Positions 1 through 9,084 are shown, counted from the stretch's first letter. The stretch is 64,000 bases of DNA from Citrobacter rodentium NBRC 105723 = DSM 16636 (GCF_021278985.1 NZ_CP082833.1:3596001-3660000); one strand, 5' to 3'. The notes: generated by a model from the sequence alone, not told the origin. Translations and numbers: made by a program.

Positions 1-784
1 GGCGCCGTACACGCTGCGCCGTCTGATGAACCGTCGTTTTTTACGTCTGCAGCAAATTGCCGCTACCGCAAGTTTTATCAGCGCGACAATCATGCTGGCC
101 GTACAGGGCGGATTAATGGGCTCCGGCTGGCAGGATGTATTCTCAGCCCCGATCTGGCTGGCCGTATTACAGACCCGTTTCGGCGGCGTCTGGCTCTGGC
201 AGATTGTGCTGGCGCTGGTGATGCTGGCGGCCACGCTGGTCGTACCGCGTGCCTTATCGCGTCTGCTGCTCATTCTGACCGTCGCGCAGTTTATTCTGTT
301 AGCGGGCGTCGGACATGCCACGCTGCATACGGGGGTTATGGGCGTGCTACAGCGCATCAATCACGCCCTGCATCTGCTCTGCGCGGCGGCCTGGTTTGGC
401 GGGCTGTTGCCGGTGATTTACTGTATGCGACTGGCGAAAGGGCGCTGGCGCCAACCGGCGACTGCCGCCATGATGCGCTTCTCGCGCTATGGGCATATCG
501 CGGTGGCGGGCGTGTTGCTGACCGGTATCGCCAATGTGCTGCTCATTCAGGGAATTTCCGCCCCCTGGCTTACCGGCTGGGGGCAGCTGCTGTTATTAAA
601 GAGCGCACTTGTCATGCTAATGGTGGCAATCGCGCTGGCGAATCGGTATGTTCTGGTACCACGAATGCGGCAGAGTAGCCGCCGCATAAATCAGTATTTT
701 ATCTGGATGACGAAAATCGAATGGGGAATGGGCGCCGTTGTGCTGGCGATTATCAGTCTGCTCGCGACGCTGGAACCGTTCTGA
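1..784 (+). CDS. yebZ: YebZ/CopD-type inner-membrane protein, 5' end cut by window edge
   Basis: Multi-pass inner-membrane protein of the CopD superfamily, usually linked to copper handling; the transport role of YebZ itself is not firmly established. The reading frame is open from base 2, and the codons before the first ATG (26) already match E. coli YebZ, so the gene starts left of the window and about 30 N-terminal residues are missing. Visible are several hydrophobic helices, the conserved GVGHATL segment, the AAWFGGLLPV segment and the near-invariant C-terminus ending SLLATLEPF. yebY follows after 16 bases, so the two are probably cotranscribed, with copC-like yobA expected upstream outside the window. 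Confidence 0.93.
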   Translation, partial: APYTLRRLMNRRFLRLQQIAATASFISATIMLAVQGGLMGSGWQDVFSAPIWLAVLQTRFGGVWLWQIVLALVMLAATLVVPRALSRLLLILTVAQFILLAGVGHATLHTGVMGVLQRINHALHLLCAAAWFGGLLPVIYCMRLAKGRWRQPATAAMMRFSRYGHIAVAGVLLTGIANVLLIQGISAPWLTGWGQLLLLKSALVMLMVAIALANRYVLVPRMRQSSRRINQYFIWMTKIEWGMGAVVLAIISLLATLEPF

Positions 785-800
785 AGGACAGGCTAAATTC

Positions 801-1139
801 ATGAAAAAAGTGATTCTTTCATTGCTGCTGCTGACGGCTTCTGGCGCAGCGCTGGCGGCACCGCAGGTTATTACGGTAAGCCGCTTTGAAATCGGTAAAG
901 ACAAGTGGGCTTTTAACCGTGAAGAAGTGATGCTGACGTGCCGGCCGGGAAAGGCGCTGTACGTGATTAACCCCAGCACTCTGGTTCAGTACCCGCTAAA
1001 CGACGTGGCGCAGGAACAAGTGGCAAGCGGGAAAACTAACGCGCAGCCCATCAGCGTGATTCAGATTGACGATCCGGCGAAGCCGGGGGAGAAAATGAGT
1101 CTCGCGCCCTTTATCGAACGCGCAGAAAAACTCTGTTAA
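801..1139 (+). CDS. yebY: YebY, secreted DUF2511 protein
   Basis: Small exported protein of 112 residues, family DUF2511, function not established; its constant position after yebZ suggests a role in the same envelope or copper-related process. The ATG at 801 gives a clear signal peptide (KK start, hydrophobic core, cleavage after LAA near residue 21). The frame stays open upstream to 738, but that would bury the signal peptide behind a translation of yebZ's end, so 801 is chosen. Two cysteines remain in the mature part (RPG-flanked Cys and the C-terminal Cys), possibly a disulfide. A strong terminator follows. Confidence 0.93.
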   Translation: MKKVILSLLLLTASGAALAAPQVITVSRFEIGKDKWAFNREEVMLTCRPGKALYVINPSTLVQYPLNDVAQEQVASGKTNAQPISVIQIDDPAKPGEKMSLAPFIERAEKLC

Positions 1140-1170
1140 CTGCCAAAAGTATCTACATGATTTACAATAA

Positions 1171-1210
1171 AAAACCGCAACCATCGCCAGGATGACGTTG
1201 CGGTTTTTTA
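1171..1210. terminator. Bidirectional terminator yebY / RyeA
   Basis: Perfect 11-bp arms (1171-1181 and 1197-1207) with a 15-base loop; an A-run precedes and a T-run follows, so it should stop yebY transcripts on + and antisense RyeA on the minus strand. Confidence 0.85.
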
Positions 1211-1296
1211 CTTTTCAGCAAATGACAAATGGCCTTTTTTTCCAGTCACTTTCGTCACGGACTGGAAAACCTGGCGTCGTCATCTATTCTTATAAG

Positions 1297-1399
1297 GCAA
1301 GGCGACTTAGCCTGCATTAATGCCAACTTTTAGCGCACGGCTCTCTCCCAAGAGCCATTTCCCTGGACCGAATACAGGAATCGTATTCGGTCTCTTTTT
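1297..1399 (+). ncRNA. sdsR: SdsR (RyeB) stationary-phase sRNA
   Basis: Hfq/ProQ-associated trans-acting sRNA, about 103 nt, made under sigma-S and known to repress ompD, tolC, mutS and other mRNAs in Salmonella and E. coli. The sequence reads GCAAGGCGACTTAGCC at the 5' end, contains the seed region around GCGCACGGCTCTCTCCC, and ends in the terminator with arms ACCGAATAC/GTATTCGGT and TCTCTTTTT; it is nearly identical to the E. coli RNA as I recall it. The promoter has a sigma-S-like -10 (CTATTCT, 1284-1290). It sits between yebY and the former pphA locus, its standard position. Confidence 0.95.
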
Positions 1400-1550
1400 A
1401 TCTGTCGAACCCAGAACGACTCTCCTGAGGCAAACAGCCTCCACGCTCCGCGTCCTGGTTAAACCATACCCATTCCTGCCCATAAACGTCCAGCGTTTTT
1501 TGCTGCTATTGTTAAATTTTTGTTAGGTCGTGACTGAGGACACTGCGCTT

Positions 1551-1610
1551 ATGAAACAGCCGGAGAATGTTTATCGGAAAATCGATGGCGGGCGCAGCAA
1601 CAATAATTAA
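1551..1610 (+). pseudogene. pphA: pphA remnant: first ~15 codons only
   Basis: In K-12 a serine/threonine protein phosphatase gene, pphA, lies exactly here, between sdsR and yebW and pointing towards yebW. Here only a start region remains: ATG at 1551 reads MKQPENVYRKIDGGRSNNN then stop. This resembles the PphA start (MKQP..VY.RI.G..WR), with a GAGGA ribosome site at 1536-1540. The frame runs straight into the stop codon of yebW (1607-1609, opposite strand), so about 200 codons are deleted. The peptide has no phosphatase motif and is unlikely to function. Confidence 0.7.
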
Positions 1611-1798
1611 AAATCGCTGTACTGTTGCGCGGGCATCCAGAAACCATCGATAAAGTCTTCCACCGGAAAACAGCCGCCCTGGCGAATCCGCTGATCGTCC
1701 ATCGAATACATGCATTGTTGTTCCGTATCGTAAACGTCCACGACGATATCTTCGCAGCCGCCATCCAGATAACATACAAACAAGACCAGAGCGAACAT
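1607..1798 (-). CDS. yebW: YebW, small conserved protein
   Basis: 63-residue protein of unknown function found across E. coli, Salmonella and Citrobacter. The sequence MFALVLFVCYLDGGCEDIVV matches E. coli YebW almost residue for residue, including four cysteines. The hydrophobic N-terminus is short and could be a signal peptide or membrane anchor. It lies downstream of yebV on the same strand with about 100 bases between, and its 3' end now overlaps the stop of the pphA remnant because the intervening DNA is gone. Confidence 0.9.
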   Translation of the reverse strand: MFALVLFVCYLDGGCEDIVVDVYDTEQQCMYSMDDQRIRQGGCFPVEDFIDGFWMPAQQYSDF

Positions 1799-1870
1799 TC
1801 CATCCTCTATTTGTACAGCCGTATCAATAGTGTAGGAGGAATTGTCGGAAGGGGGAAACTTGAAATAAAT

Positions 1871-1896
1871 AACCCGCCGCGCCGACGGGTTCTTTT
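1871..1896. terminator. GC-rich hairpin between yebV and yebW
   Basis: AACCCG...CGGGTT stem with GC-rich interior (1871-1891) followed on + by TCTTTTT. It lies just after the yebV stop codon. The T-run is on the plus strand, so as a yebV terminator it is weak; it may instead be an attenuating hairpin before yebW. Confidence 0.45.
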
Positions 1897-1900
1897 TGGA

Positions 1901-2140
1901 TCAGGCAAGACGCATGATCCAGGCATCAGTCTGTTGATCGTAATGGTTGCGGTACAGCACCGAATGTTCTCCGTTGAGGATAGCGGGGATGCTGGTTTCA
2001 TCATCCCAGGCATCGAGTTGCATACATAAATCCGGGTCAGATTTACACGGGATGGTTAACGTTCGGTCTCCCGGCGACTCGCCATGTAACTCGGCATCAT
2101 CGATTTCAAAGGTGCCAATGCGTACACTGGTTTTCATCAT
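1901..2140 (-). CDS. yebV: YebV, small conserved DUF1480 protein
   Basis: Small cytoplasmic protein of the DUF1480 family, function unknown. The sequence is nearly identical to E. coli YebV (SVRIG.FEIDD.ELHGES... to ...QTDAWIMRLA). Two adjacent ATG codons (2138-2140 and 2135-2137) follow a GGAG at 2147-2150; the second gives the 78-residue length seen in K-12, so the true start could be 2137. No signal peptide or membrane segment; rich in Asp and Glu. It precedes yebW on the same strand. Confidence 0.9.
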   Translation of the reverse strand: MMKTSVRIGTFEIDDAELHGESPGDRTLTIPCKSDPDLCMQLDAWDDETSIPAILNGEHSVLYRNHYDQQTDAWIMRLA

Positions 2141-2251
2141 CGTGCTCTCCGTTGATAGGCTGTTTGTGGTACGACCAGTTTAGTCGCCCATTTTTCAGCG
2201 TAGCCAATGCAGGCAAAAGCGCCAGTCAAAAAATGCCTAAATTTCTTTACC

Positions 2252-3691
2252 TCACTGCTTACCGGCAAACAGTTTACCGTCGCGGACCAGTTCCCGCGGG
2301 TAGCTGTTTTTCAGCCGCGAACCGATACGCCGGGCAAGTCCCGTCGGCTGATGTTGACAGGTGACCAGCACCTCGTCGGCGGCGGGCATACTCTGCGGCC
2401 AGATGTCGCGCCCGCGATACCACTCCTCGGCTTCCTGATGCGTCAGCTCTAAGGCGTTATGGTGACTCACGTCAGCGAGAGCAATGACCGCTTCGTGCTG
2501 CCAGCGGAAACCTTTGTTATGAGTCTCCGCAAGCCTGATGCCAATACGCGAGAAGCGGACTTTTCCGATCAGCGCTTCAATCGCCGTGGGGAACAGCCAG
2601 AGTTCTTTATCCCGCTGCCAGAGGCGCAGGTTGTCTTCCCAGCGAAGGCCGACAGCGTTGGCCGCCCCGGTAATCTTTGCCGCCTCGCGAGCGTTGACCG
2701 GAGTGAAAGGAAAAGTGCCGACCTTATACTTCGGCGCGGGCAGGGGGGGCAGCGAAGCCGTTTTACGCAGTCGCGCAACGAAGAAGCCTTCACAATCATA
2801 AATCTGCGGGAAAACGTGCAGGAATCCCTCCGCCGTCTGCGCCAGCGACGCCTGCGCAAAAAGATCGCCCAGCGGCATAAATTCCACCGCATCCGGATAG
2901 GTTTCTTTCAGCCAGTGCACGACGGATTCATTTTCCTCACGATTAAGCGTACAGGTGGAATAGACCAGCACGCCGCCCGGGCGCAGCGCGTGAAAGGCGC
3001 TGTCGATCAGTTCCCGCTGGGTGGCGGCTATCTCCTGATTGCTCTCCACGGACCAGTTTTTCAGCGCGTTCGGATCTTTACGCACCACGCCTTCTCCCGA
3101 GCAGGGGGCATCGAGCAGGATCGCGTCAAACATCTCCGGCAGCGCCGCGCCAAATACGCGACCATCAAAATGGGTGAGGGCGACGTTGCCGATCCCGCAG
3201 CGGCTGATATTGGCATGGAGAACCTTCACCCGGCTGGCGGAGTATTCATTAGCCAGAATTGCGCCGCGATTGCCCATACGCGCGGCAATTTGCGTCGTTT
3301 TTGAACCTGGCGCAGCCGCCACGTCCATTACGCGTTCCGGCGCATTACCGTCGGCAAACAGCGCGGCGACCGGCAGCATCGAGCTGGCTTCCTGAATATA
3401 AAACAGGCCACTCAGATGCTCGGCGGTACTGCCCAGCGGCAGCGTCTCTTCATCTTCACGCGCGATCCAGAACCCTTCCGCACACCACGGAACAGGCGTC
3501 AGCGACCAGCCATACGAGGCAGTGAGGGCGAGAAAATCCGCGACCGAAATTTTAAGCGTATTCACGCGGATACTCCGGCGCAGCGGGCGCTGGCAGGCTG
3601 CGAGAAAATCGTCGAAAGAGAGGTTCGCAGGCATCGCCTCGCGCATTTGCGAGAGAAAGGCTTCAGGAAGATAAACAGCGTGTTGAGTCAC
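2252..3691 (-). CDS. rsmF: RsmF, 16S rRNA m5C1407 methyltransferase
   Basis: S-adenosylmethionine-dependent enzyme methylating C5 of cytidine 1407 in the 30S subunit. 479 residues, the usual length. The Rossmann core shows the SAM loop DVAAAPGSK (123-131), DAPCSGEG with Cys197 used for product release, and STCTLN with nucleophile Cys247. The C-terminal third is the PUA-like RNA-binding part typical of RsmF. The ATG at 3691 aligns with the E. coli start (M-QH-VY-P-AF). It stands alone on the minus strand, 78 bases after letB. Confidence 0.96.
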   Translation of the reverse strand: MTQHAVYLPEAFLSQMREAMPANLSFDDFLAACQRPLRRSIRVNTLKISVADFLALTASYGWSLTPVPWCAEGFWIAREDEETLPLGSTAEHLSGLFYIQEASSMLPVAALFADGNAPERVMDVAAAPGSKTTQIAARMGNRGAILANEYSASRVKVLHANISRCGIGNVALTHFDGRVFGAALPEMFDAILLDAPCSGEGVVRKDPNALKNWSVESNQEIAATQRELIDSAFHALRPGGVLVYSTCTLNREENESVVHWLKETYPDAVEFMPLGDLFAQASLAQTAEGFLHVFPQIYDCEGFFVARLRKTASLPPLPAPKYKVGTFPFTPVNAREAAKITGAANAVGLRWEDNLRLWQRDKELWLFPTAIEALIGKVRFSRIGIRLAETHNKGFRWQHEAVIALADVSHHNALELTHQEAEEWYRGRDIWPQSMPAADEVLVTCQHQPTGLARRIGSRLKNSYPRELVRDGKLFAGKQ

Positions 3692-3769
3692 CAGGGGGCA
3701 CCACCGACAGTAAAACAGGCGCGCAGTGTAGCATAAAGGCTCCGGCGCGAGTACGTCGGAGCACAGGGG

Positions 3770-6403
3770 TTAGCGCGGCAGAGCGGTTCCCCACTCGCGC
3801 CACTCTTTCGGTTCGCTTTCCTGCAACAGGAAGTGTTTGCCCGCCTGCGCTTTCGGCGCCAGCGGTGTTCCCGGTGGGGTGGCAAAGGCAATGCCGCCGC
3901 GAATAAACTGGTTGAAGGTGCCGGTTTTCACCACGCCGCCGGTCAGACCAAAGTCCAGACTGTAGCCGGAAGCCAGCCAGAACATCGAGTTATTGCGTAC
4001 CAGATGCTGGTAGCGCTGGCTGATGCGCAGGGCGATCATCACCCGGTCAGAGAGCGAGCCGAGCGTCATCCCGGTTACCGTGCCAACCTCAATTCCGCGG
4101 AACAGCACCGGTGTGCCGATCGCCAGCGAACCGGCTTCCGGCGCTTCCACCACGATGCTCAGGCCGTCGAGGTAACGCGAATCGGTGATGGTGGCCTCCT
4201 GCAACTCAAAGTTGCGGCGCGACTCTCCCCGGCCCGGCTCGACGTTGATATACGGTTGCAGGATAGTATCGAGATGCTCCACCCCGGCGGCGGAAATTTG
4301 CGGCGTGATCACGGAAAAACGGGTGCCGGCGCGGGCAAAGGTTTTCACATATTCCGGATAAAGCACCGCTTTCGCCTGTACTTCGTTGCGTGAGGTAATC
4401 AGTTCCAGCGTCTGGATCTGCCCGATATCAATACCGAGATAGCGAATCGGCATCCCCTCCGCCAGTTTTCCGGCATCGAAGGCGTGCAGCGTGATCTGGC
4501 CGCCGACGGCGCGGGCGGCGGTTTCGGAAGCGTACAGAATGCGCTTATCGCCATTACGCTGGCTGGCGCTCGCGCCGCTCAGATTATCGAAGCTGATAGC
4601 GCCTTTCAGTGCGCGCGACAGGGGGGAGGCCTGAACGGTCAGGCCGCTGCCGTTGAGCTGGACTTTCGCGCCGCCTTCCGCCCAGAATACGCTGTTGCTG
4701 GTCAGCAGGTGACGATATTCCGGCTTGATGTGCAGCTCGATATCAAATGCGTTGGCGCGCGGGCGCACGGTGATCACTTCGCCAACCTCAAATTTACGGT
4801 ACAGCACAACTGAACCCGCCTGTACGTCCGGCAGCGTTTCCGCGCTGAGCGTCAGGGTGGTGGTGGGCAGATCGCTGAGGCTATTTTCTACCGCTTTTTC
4901 CAGGTTGGCATACAGCGGATAGCTGGTTTTCATTTCGCCTTTGCTGCCGGGGAGAATGCGAATACCGCCGTTGATCCACTCACTGGCGCTGGCGCCAAGG
5001 AACTCCACGCCGTCCAGCCCGACCTTCACATCCACCCGGCTGTTCACCACAAACTTGCTGTCGCCCTTGACCAGATCGCGATGCTGCGGATCGACAGCCA
5101 CGTTAAAGGTCACCCCTTTGCTGGTGAGTTTGCGGTCGATGACCTGTCCCACCTGTACGCCGTGGAGAATCAGCGGCTGACCCGCGTCGATGCCGTAGCT
5201 TTCCGGCGCGGTGAGGGTGAACGTCAGCACGTTTGGTTCATGCAGCAGCGCTTTTTCGCCAGGAACCACCATAAATTCGTTGCGCGGCTCGCCGTCGCCT
5301 GGCACCAGCTCAAAGGTTTTTCCGGTCAGCAGAGCGCTGACGTTGGCGTCGCTCAGGGAGAGCCTGGGGCTACGCAGCTCAATACGCGTATTTTCCCGCA
5401 GTAATGTCACCACGCTGGGGTCGACGGTCATTTCGCCGGTCACTTTGCCGCCGGGCTGTAAATTCAGTTTGGTCAGTTCGCCCACTTCCAGCCCCTGGTA
5501 CATCAGCGGCGTGGAGTCCGCTTTCAGCCCCTCGCCGCTGGGTAGCTGAAGCTTAACGATCACCCCGCGCTGGCTGTGCGCTAAATCCTCATACAGACCA
5601 AAGGTATCGTCCTGCTCCGCCGCTTTCGATTCCTGAGGCGAGTCGAAGGCTATCGCGCCGTTGACCAGCGCGGCAAGGCTTTCCAGCTTCACCTTCGCGC
5701 CGCTCAGGCTGACGTTGGCGTCAACGCCGGATACGTTCCAGAAGCGACTGCCTTTTTTCACCAGACTGGTAAAGCGACGATCGATCAGCACGTCAATGGT
5801 GACCCTCTCTTTGTTCGGGTTGATGCTGTAGTCGTAGACTTTACCCACCGGGATTTTGCGGAAGTAGACCAGCGAACCGCTGTTCAGCGAGCCAAGATCC
5901 GGGGCGTTCAGATGAATCATTAAATCGCCGTTATCAAGTCGATATTTCGGCTGGGTATCCAGAGCGACGAAGTGATCCTGCTCTTCCCCTTTGCCGGGCA
6001 TCATGCCGATATAGTTGCCGCCGACCAGCGCATCCAGTCCTGAAACGCCCGCCAGAGAGGCTTTCGGCGTCACCAGCCAGAACTGTGTCTCCGCACGCAG
6101 AGCGTCTTTCATATCCGACTTAATGCTGACCCGCACTTCAATTTTGCGCAGATCTTTACTCAGACTGACGTCCTGGACGGTGCCCACCTCAACGCCCTGA
6201 TAACGCACGGGCGTTCGGCCTGGCACGATACCGTCTGCCGACTGGAAGTCGATGGTGACGGTATTGCCCCGATCTTCATAGCTGTTCCATATCAGCCAGC
6301 CCGCAATCATCAGAGCGATGAGCGGCAGTAGCCAGAAAGGCGAGATACGGCGTTTCGTTTTAATTTGCGCTTCAGTCTGCGAAGCGGGCGTTTCCTGACT
6401 CAT
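3770..6403 (-). CDS. letB: LetB (YebT), MCE-tunnel lipid transport protein
   Basis: 877-residue protein with a cytoplasmic tail, one N-terminal membrane helix (about 20-40) and seven tandem MCE domains. In E. coli LetB stacks these as hexameric rings forming a tunnel across the periplasm for phospholipid traffic. The recurring motif 'P(V/L)xYxGxxVGxV' at each MCE domain start is visible, e.g. RTPVRYQGVEVGTV and GTPVLFRGIEVGTV. An upstream in-frame ATG (6445) would add 14 residues; 6403 (MSQETPAS) matches the E. coli start. The start lies inside the 3' end of letA (32-base overlap), so translation is probably coupled. Confidence 0.96.
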   Translation of the reverse strand: MSQETPASQTEAQIKTKRRISPFWLLPLIALMIAGWLIWNSYEDRGNTVTIDFQSADGIVPGRTPVRYQGVEVGTVQDVSLSKDLRKIEVRVSIKSDMKDALRAETQFWLVTPKASLAGVSGLDALVGGNYIGMMPGKGEEQDHFVALDTQPKYRLDNGDLMIHLNAPDLGSLNSGSLVYFRKIPVGKVYDYSINPNKERVTIDVLIDRRFTSLVKKGSRFWNVSGVDANVSLSGAKVKLESLAALVNGAIAFDSPQESKAAEQDDTFGLYEDLAHSQRGVIVKLQLPSGEGLKADSTPLMYQGLEVGELTKLNLQPGGKVTGEMTVDPSVVTLLRENTRIELRSPRLSLSDANVSALLTGKTFELVPGDGEPRNEFMVVPGEKALLHEPNVLTFTLTAPESYGIDAGQPLILHGVQVGQVIDRKLTSKGVTFNVAVDPQHRDLVKGDSKFVVNSRVDVKVGLDGVEFLGASASEWINGGIRILPGSKGEMKTSYPLYANLEKAVENSLSDLPTTTLTLSAETLPDVQAGSVVLYRKFEVGEVITVRPRANAFDIELHIKPEYRHLLTSNSVFWAEGGAKVQLNGSGLTVQASPLSRALKGAISFDNLSGASASQRNGDKRILYASETAARAVGGQITLHAFDAGKLAEGMPIRYLGIDIGQIQTLELITSRNEVQAKAVLYPEYVKTFARAGTRFSVITPQISAAGVEHLDTILQPYINVEPGRGESRRNFELQEATITDSRYLDGLSIVVEAPEAGSLAIGTPVLFRGIEVGTVTGMTLGSLSDRVMIALRISQRYQHLVRNNSMFWLASGYSLDFGLTGGVVKTGTFNQFIRGGIAFATPPGTPLAPKAQAGKHFLLQESEPKEWREWGTALPR

Positions 6404-7655
6404 GTGCATCCCAAAGTAATCGGCTGTCCAGCCATTCCACAGCAAGAATAGTCAAAATTACCGCTGCGCCGAAATAAAACGCAGCCGGTCCCATCGTAAA
6501 AGCAAGTATCTGGTCGCGGTTTATCAGCGACATGGTTAACGCAATCACAAACAGATCCAGCATCGACCAGCGGCCAATCCAGGTGACCAGTCGCAACAGC
6601 TGTATACGCGTACGCAGCCCCTGCTCGCATTTGAAATGAATGCTGAGAAGCAGAGTAAACATGACGATCACTTTGGTGAACGGCACCAGAATACTGGCAA
6701 TAAAGACGATAGCGGCGACGGCGATATTGCTGCTTGCCAGCGACATAATGCCGGACATAATCGTGTCTTCCTGACGTCCGCCGTTGATATAAATCACTGA
6801 GATAGGCAAAAGGTTAGCAGGCAACAGGAAAACGATCGACGCCAGCAGCGCCGCCCAGCATTTTTGCAGACTCTGATTTCGGCGTTCGCGAAGCGGGATA
6901 TGACAGCGCGGGCAGCGGCCCCGCGGATCAGGATAGCCGGTAAAATGGCAGCCGAGACAGACGCGCAGTTTTTCATCCGCCCGGTTTGCCGGACGCTGCG
7001 GATAAAACCTTTCCCAGAGCTGCTCGACGTTAAGATGCGAGAGGGTCAGAACGCTCAGCAGCACCAGCGCGATGAAGGCGAAAAGTCCGACGCCGGGCTG
7101 TAAATAAGCGTAATCCTGAACCTTAATCGAGGCGACGCCGATGCCGACCAGATAGATATCCAGCATCACCCACTCTTTCAGCCTTTCCAGCATCAGCAGG
7201 ACAGGGCGTAAATTCATCCCGAGGATATTACCAAACCACAGATAAGCGATGGAGGTCACCAGAATTAACGGCGCGCCGACGACGCCAAAAAACACCATCG
7301 CTGCGGTTATGGGATCGCCCTGGCTGGTCATCTGCCAGATCCCCTGCATCACGTTGGCGTCTATGCGGATCCCCAGCAGAAAGATGCGCAGCAGCGGCTC
7401 GCCCCAGGCAAAAGGCATCAGCAGCAGCATGGTGACCGCCATCGCCGCCAGCCGGGTCAGCGACCAGTCGCGGCCGTCGCGAATTTTCGCCTGGCAGCGC
7501 GGACAGTAAGCGCTCTGGTGCGAGCGCATTTTCGGCAGGCTAAACAGCATATCGCACTGAGGGCAACGCTGATAGTGAGCACGCGGAAGCGCTTCGCTAA
7601 TGGACCAGATCGCTATTTTTTTTGTTGGCGTAATCCGTTGCGTCTTAAGAGCCAT
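6372..7655 (-). CDS. letA: LetA (YebS), PqiA-like membrane partner of LetB
   Basis: 427-residue inner-membrane protein of the PqiA family, thought to load or extract lipids for the LetB tunnel. Each of two homologous halves begins with a rubredoxin-like zinc ribbon: C31-x2-C34 with C51-x2-C54, and C233-x2-C236 with C248-x2-C251, each followed by four membrane helices. Length and start match E. coli YebS. It is the first gene of letAB; letB starts within its last codons. The upstream gap to msrC (divergent) is 128 bases and AT-rich. Confidence 0.95.
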   Translation of the reverse strand: MALKTQRITPTKKIAIWSISEALPRAHYQRCPQCDMLFSLPKMRSHQSAYCPRCQAKIRDGRDWSLTRLAAMAVTMLLLMPFAWGEPLLRIFLLGIRIDANVMQGIWQMTSQGDPITAAMVFFGVVGAPLILVTSIAYLWFGNILGMNLRPVLLMLERLKEWVMLDIYLVGIGVASIKVQDYAYLQPGVGLFAFIALVLLSVLTLSHLNVEQLWERFYPQRPANRADEKLRVCLGCHFTGYPDPRGRCPRCHIPLRERRNQSLQKCWAALLASIVFLLPANLLPISVIYINGGRQEDTIMSGIMSLASSNIAVAAIVFIASILVPFTKVIVMFTLLLSIHFKCEQGLRTRIQLLRLVTWIGRWSMLDLFVIALTMSLINRDQILAFTMGPAAFYFGAAVILTILAVEWLDSRLLWDAHESGNARFAD

Positions 7656-7783
7656 GTATCGTGTTTCAAAATGTTAGATTTATGTAATCTTAACTCATGA
7701 CGGGAATGATCTTGAGCAATAACGCATTTAATGCTTATTTTAATAGGCTGGCAGTTTAGGTAAGACAACTAAGTGATTATATA

Positions 7784-8281
7784 ATGAACAAAACAGAGCT
7801 TTACGCGGATCTGCACCGCGATTTTCAGGCCCTAATGGCAGGGGAAAGCAGTTTCCTGGCGACGCTGGCGAATACCAGCGCGCTCTTGTACGAAAGACTT
7901 GCGGAAGTGAACTGGGCCGGTTTTTATCTGCTCGAAAACGACACGCTGGTATTAGGTCCGTTTCAGGGCAAAATCGCCTGCGTGCGTATCCCGGTCGGGC
8001 GTGGCGTTTGCGGCACGGCGATCGCGCAAAACCAGGTGCAGCGTATTGATGACGTTCACGCCTTCGACGGGCACATCGCCTGCGATGCCGCCAGTAACGC
8101 CGAAATCGTGCTGCCGATTACGGTAAATCAACAGCTTATCGGCGTGCTTGACATCGACAGTACGGCGTTTGGCCGCTTCACCGCAGAAGATGAAGCGGGG
8201 CTTCGCCAGCTTGTCGTTCTGCTTGAAACCGTGCTTGCAGCGTCGGATTACAAAAAATTCTTTGCGAGCGTCGCAGGATAA
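7784..8281 (+). CDS. msrC: MsrC, free methionine-R-sulfoxide reductase
   Basis: GAF-domain enzyme that reduces free L-methionine-(R)-sulfoxide in the cytoplasm, using thioredoxin-type reductants. 165 residues, family length. The three cysteines of the E. coli enzyme (known as 84, 94 and 118 in a longer numbering) are present at 66, 76 and 100 with the same spacing; Cys100 (IACDAASNAEIVLPI) is the expected nucleophile. The GAF fold is visible as NWAGFYLL...LGPFQGK...GVCGTA. It is divergent from letA; proQ follows about 100 bases downstream. Confidence 0.95.
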   Translation: MNKTELYADLHRDFQALMAGESSFLATLANTSALLYERLAEVNWAGFYLLENDTLVLGPFQGKIACVRIPVGRGVCGTAIAQNQVQRIDDVHAFDGHIACDAASNAEIVLPITVNQQLIGVLDIDSTAFGRFTAEDEAGLRQLVVLLETVLAASDYKKFFASVAG

Positions 8282-8378
8282 TCAACGGATAACGTAGCAA
8301 TTACTGATGGCGTCATTATAATGACGCCTGTTCATGCCTGCGGCTTGTTGGCTACGTCCGTTGTAATCAGGAAATTTC

Positions 8379-9065
8379 ATGGAAAATCAACCTAAGTTGA
8401 ATAGCAGTAAAGAAGTTATCGCGTTTCTGGCCGAACGTTTTCCGCAGTGTTTTAGCGCGGAAGGTGAAGCGCGCCCGCTGAAAATTGGCATTTTTCAGGA
8501 TCTGGTAGAGCGTATTGGGGGCGAAATGAACCTCAGCAAAACGCAACTCCGTTCCGCTTTGCGTCTTTATACCTCCAGCTGGCGCTACCTTTACGGCGTT
8601 AAGCCGGGCGCGACGCGTGTGGATCTCGACGGCAATCCTTGCGGTGAGCTGGATGAGCAGCACGTTGAACACGCGCGTAAGCAGCTGGAAGAGGCGAAAG
8701 CCCGCGTTCAGGCGCAGCGTGCCGAACAGCAAGCGAAAAAACGCGAAGCTGCCGCTGCCGCAGGCGAAACCGCAGACGCCCCGCGTCGCGAGCGTAAGCC
8801 GCGTCCGGCGCCGCGCCGTAAAGACGTGACCGAACGTAAACCGCGTACTGAAAAACCGGCAGCTAAAGCTCCGCGTGCGCCTCGTGAGGAGAAACTGACG
8901 CCGGTATCGGACATTTCCGTTCTGAGCGTAGGGCAGTCTCTGAAGGTGAAAGCAGGCAACGATGCGATGGATGCCACCGTATTAGAAATCACCAAAGATG
9001 GCGTCCGTGTACAGCTGAATTCGGGTATGTCTTTGATTGTACGCGCAGAACACCTGGTGTTCTGA
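8379..9065 (+). CDS. proQ: ProQ RNA chaperone
   Basis: Global RNA-binding protein that stabilises and matches sRNAs and mRNA 3' ends; also needed for full ProP activity. 228 residues. Residues 1-~120 form the FinO-type RNA-binding domain (Arg/Lys-rich with RLYTSSWRYLYG and GATRVDLDGNPCGEL). A long basic Ala/Arg/Lys linker follows (about 120-180), then a Tudor-like beta domain ending VRAEHLVF. prc begins 19 bases after the stop, so they form one operon. A hairpin-rich 97-base gap separates it from msrC. Confidence 0.96.
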   Translation: MENQPKLNSSKEVIAFLAERFPQCFSAEGEARPLKIGIFQDLVERIGGEMNLSKTQLRSALRLYTSSWRYLYGVKPGATRVDLDGNPCGELDEQHVEHARKQLEEAKARVQAQRAEQQAKKREAAAAAGETADAPRRERKPRPAPRRKDVTERKPRTEKPAAKAPRAPREEKLTPVSDISVLSVGQSLKVKAGNDAMDATVLEITKDGVRVQLNSGMSLIVRAEHLVF

Positions 9066-9084
9066 AACGGAGGCCAGGCCTGGC

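Larger units (their letters stand above)
1168..1437 (-). ncRNA. ryeA: RyeA (SraC), antisense to SdsR
   Basis: Antisense RNA of roughly 250-275 nt that fully covers SdsR in E. coli and pairs with it. The ends are inferred: the 5' end is placed about 38 bases beyond the SdsR 3' end as in K-12, and the 3' end at the minus-strand reading of the hairpin at 1171-1207, which has a proper T-run in that direction. No independent proof of transcription is visible in the sequence. Confidence 0.6.

Noticed and set aside
2459..3304. 281-codon plus-strand ORF over rsmF
   Set aside because: rsmF is unmistakable on the minus strand; the plus frame has no supporting signal.
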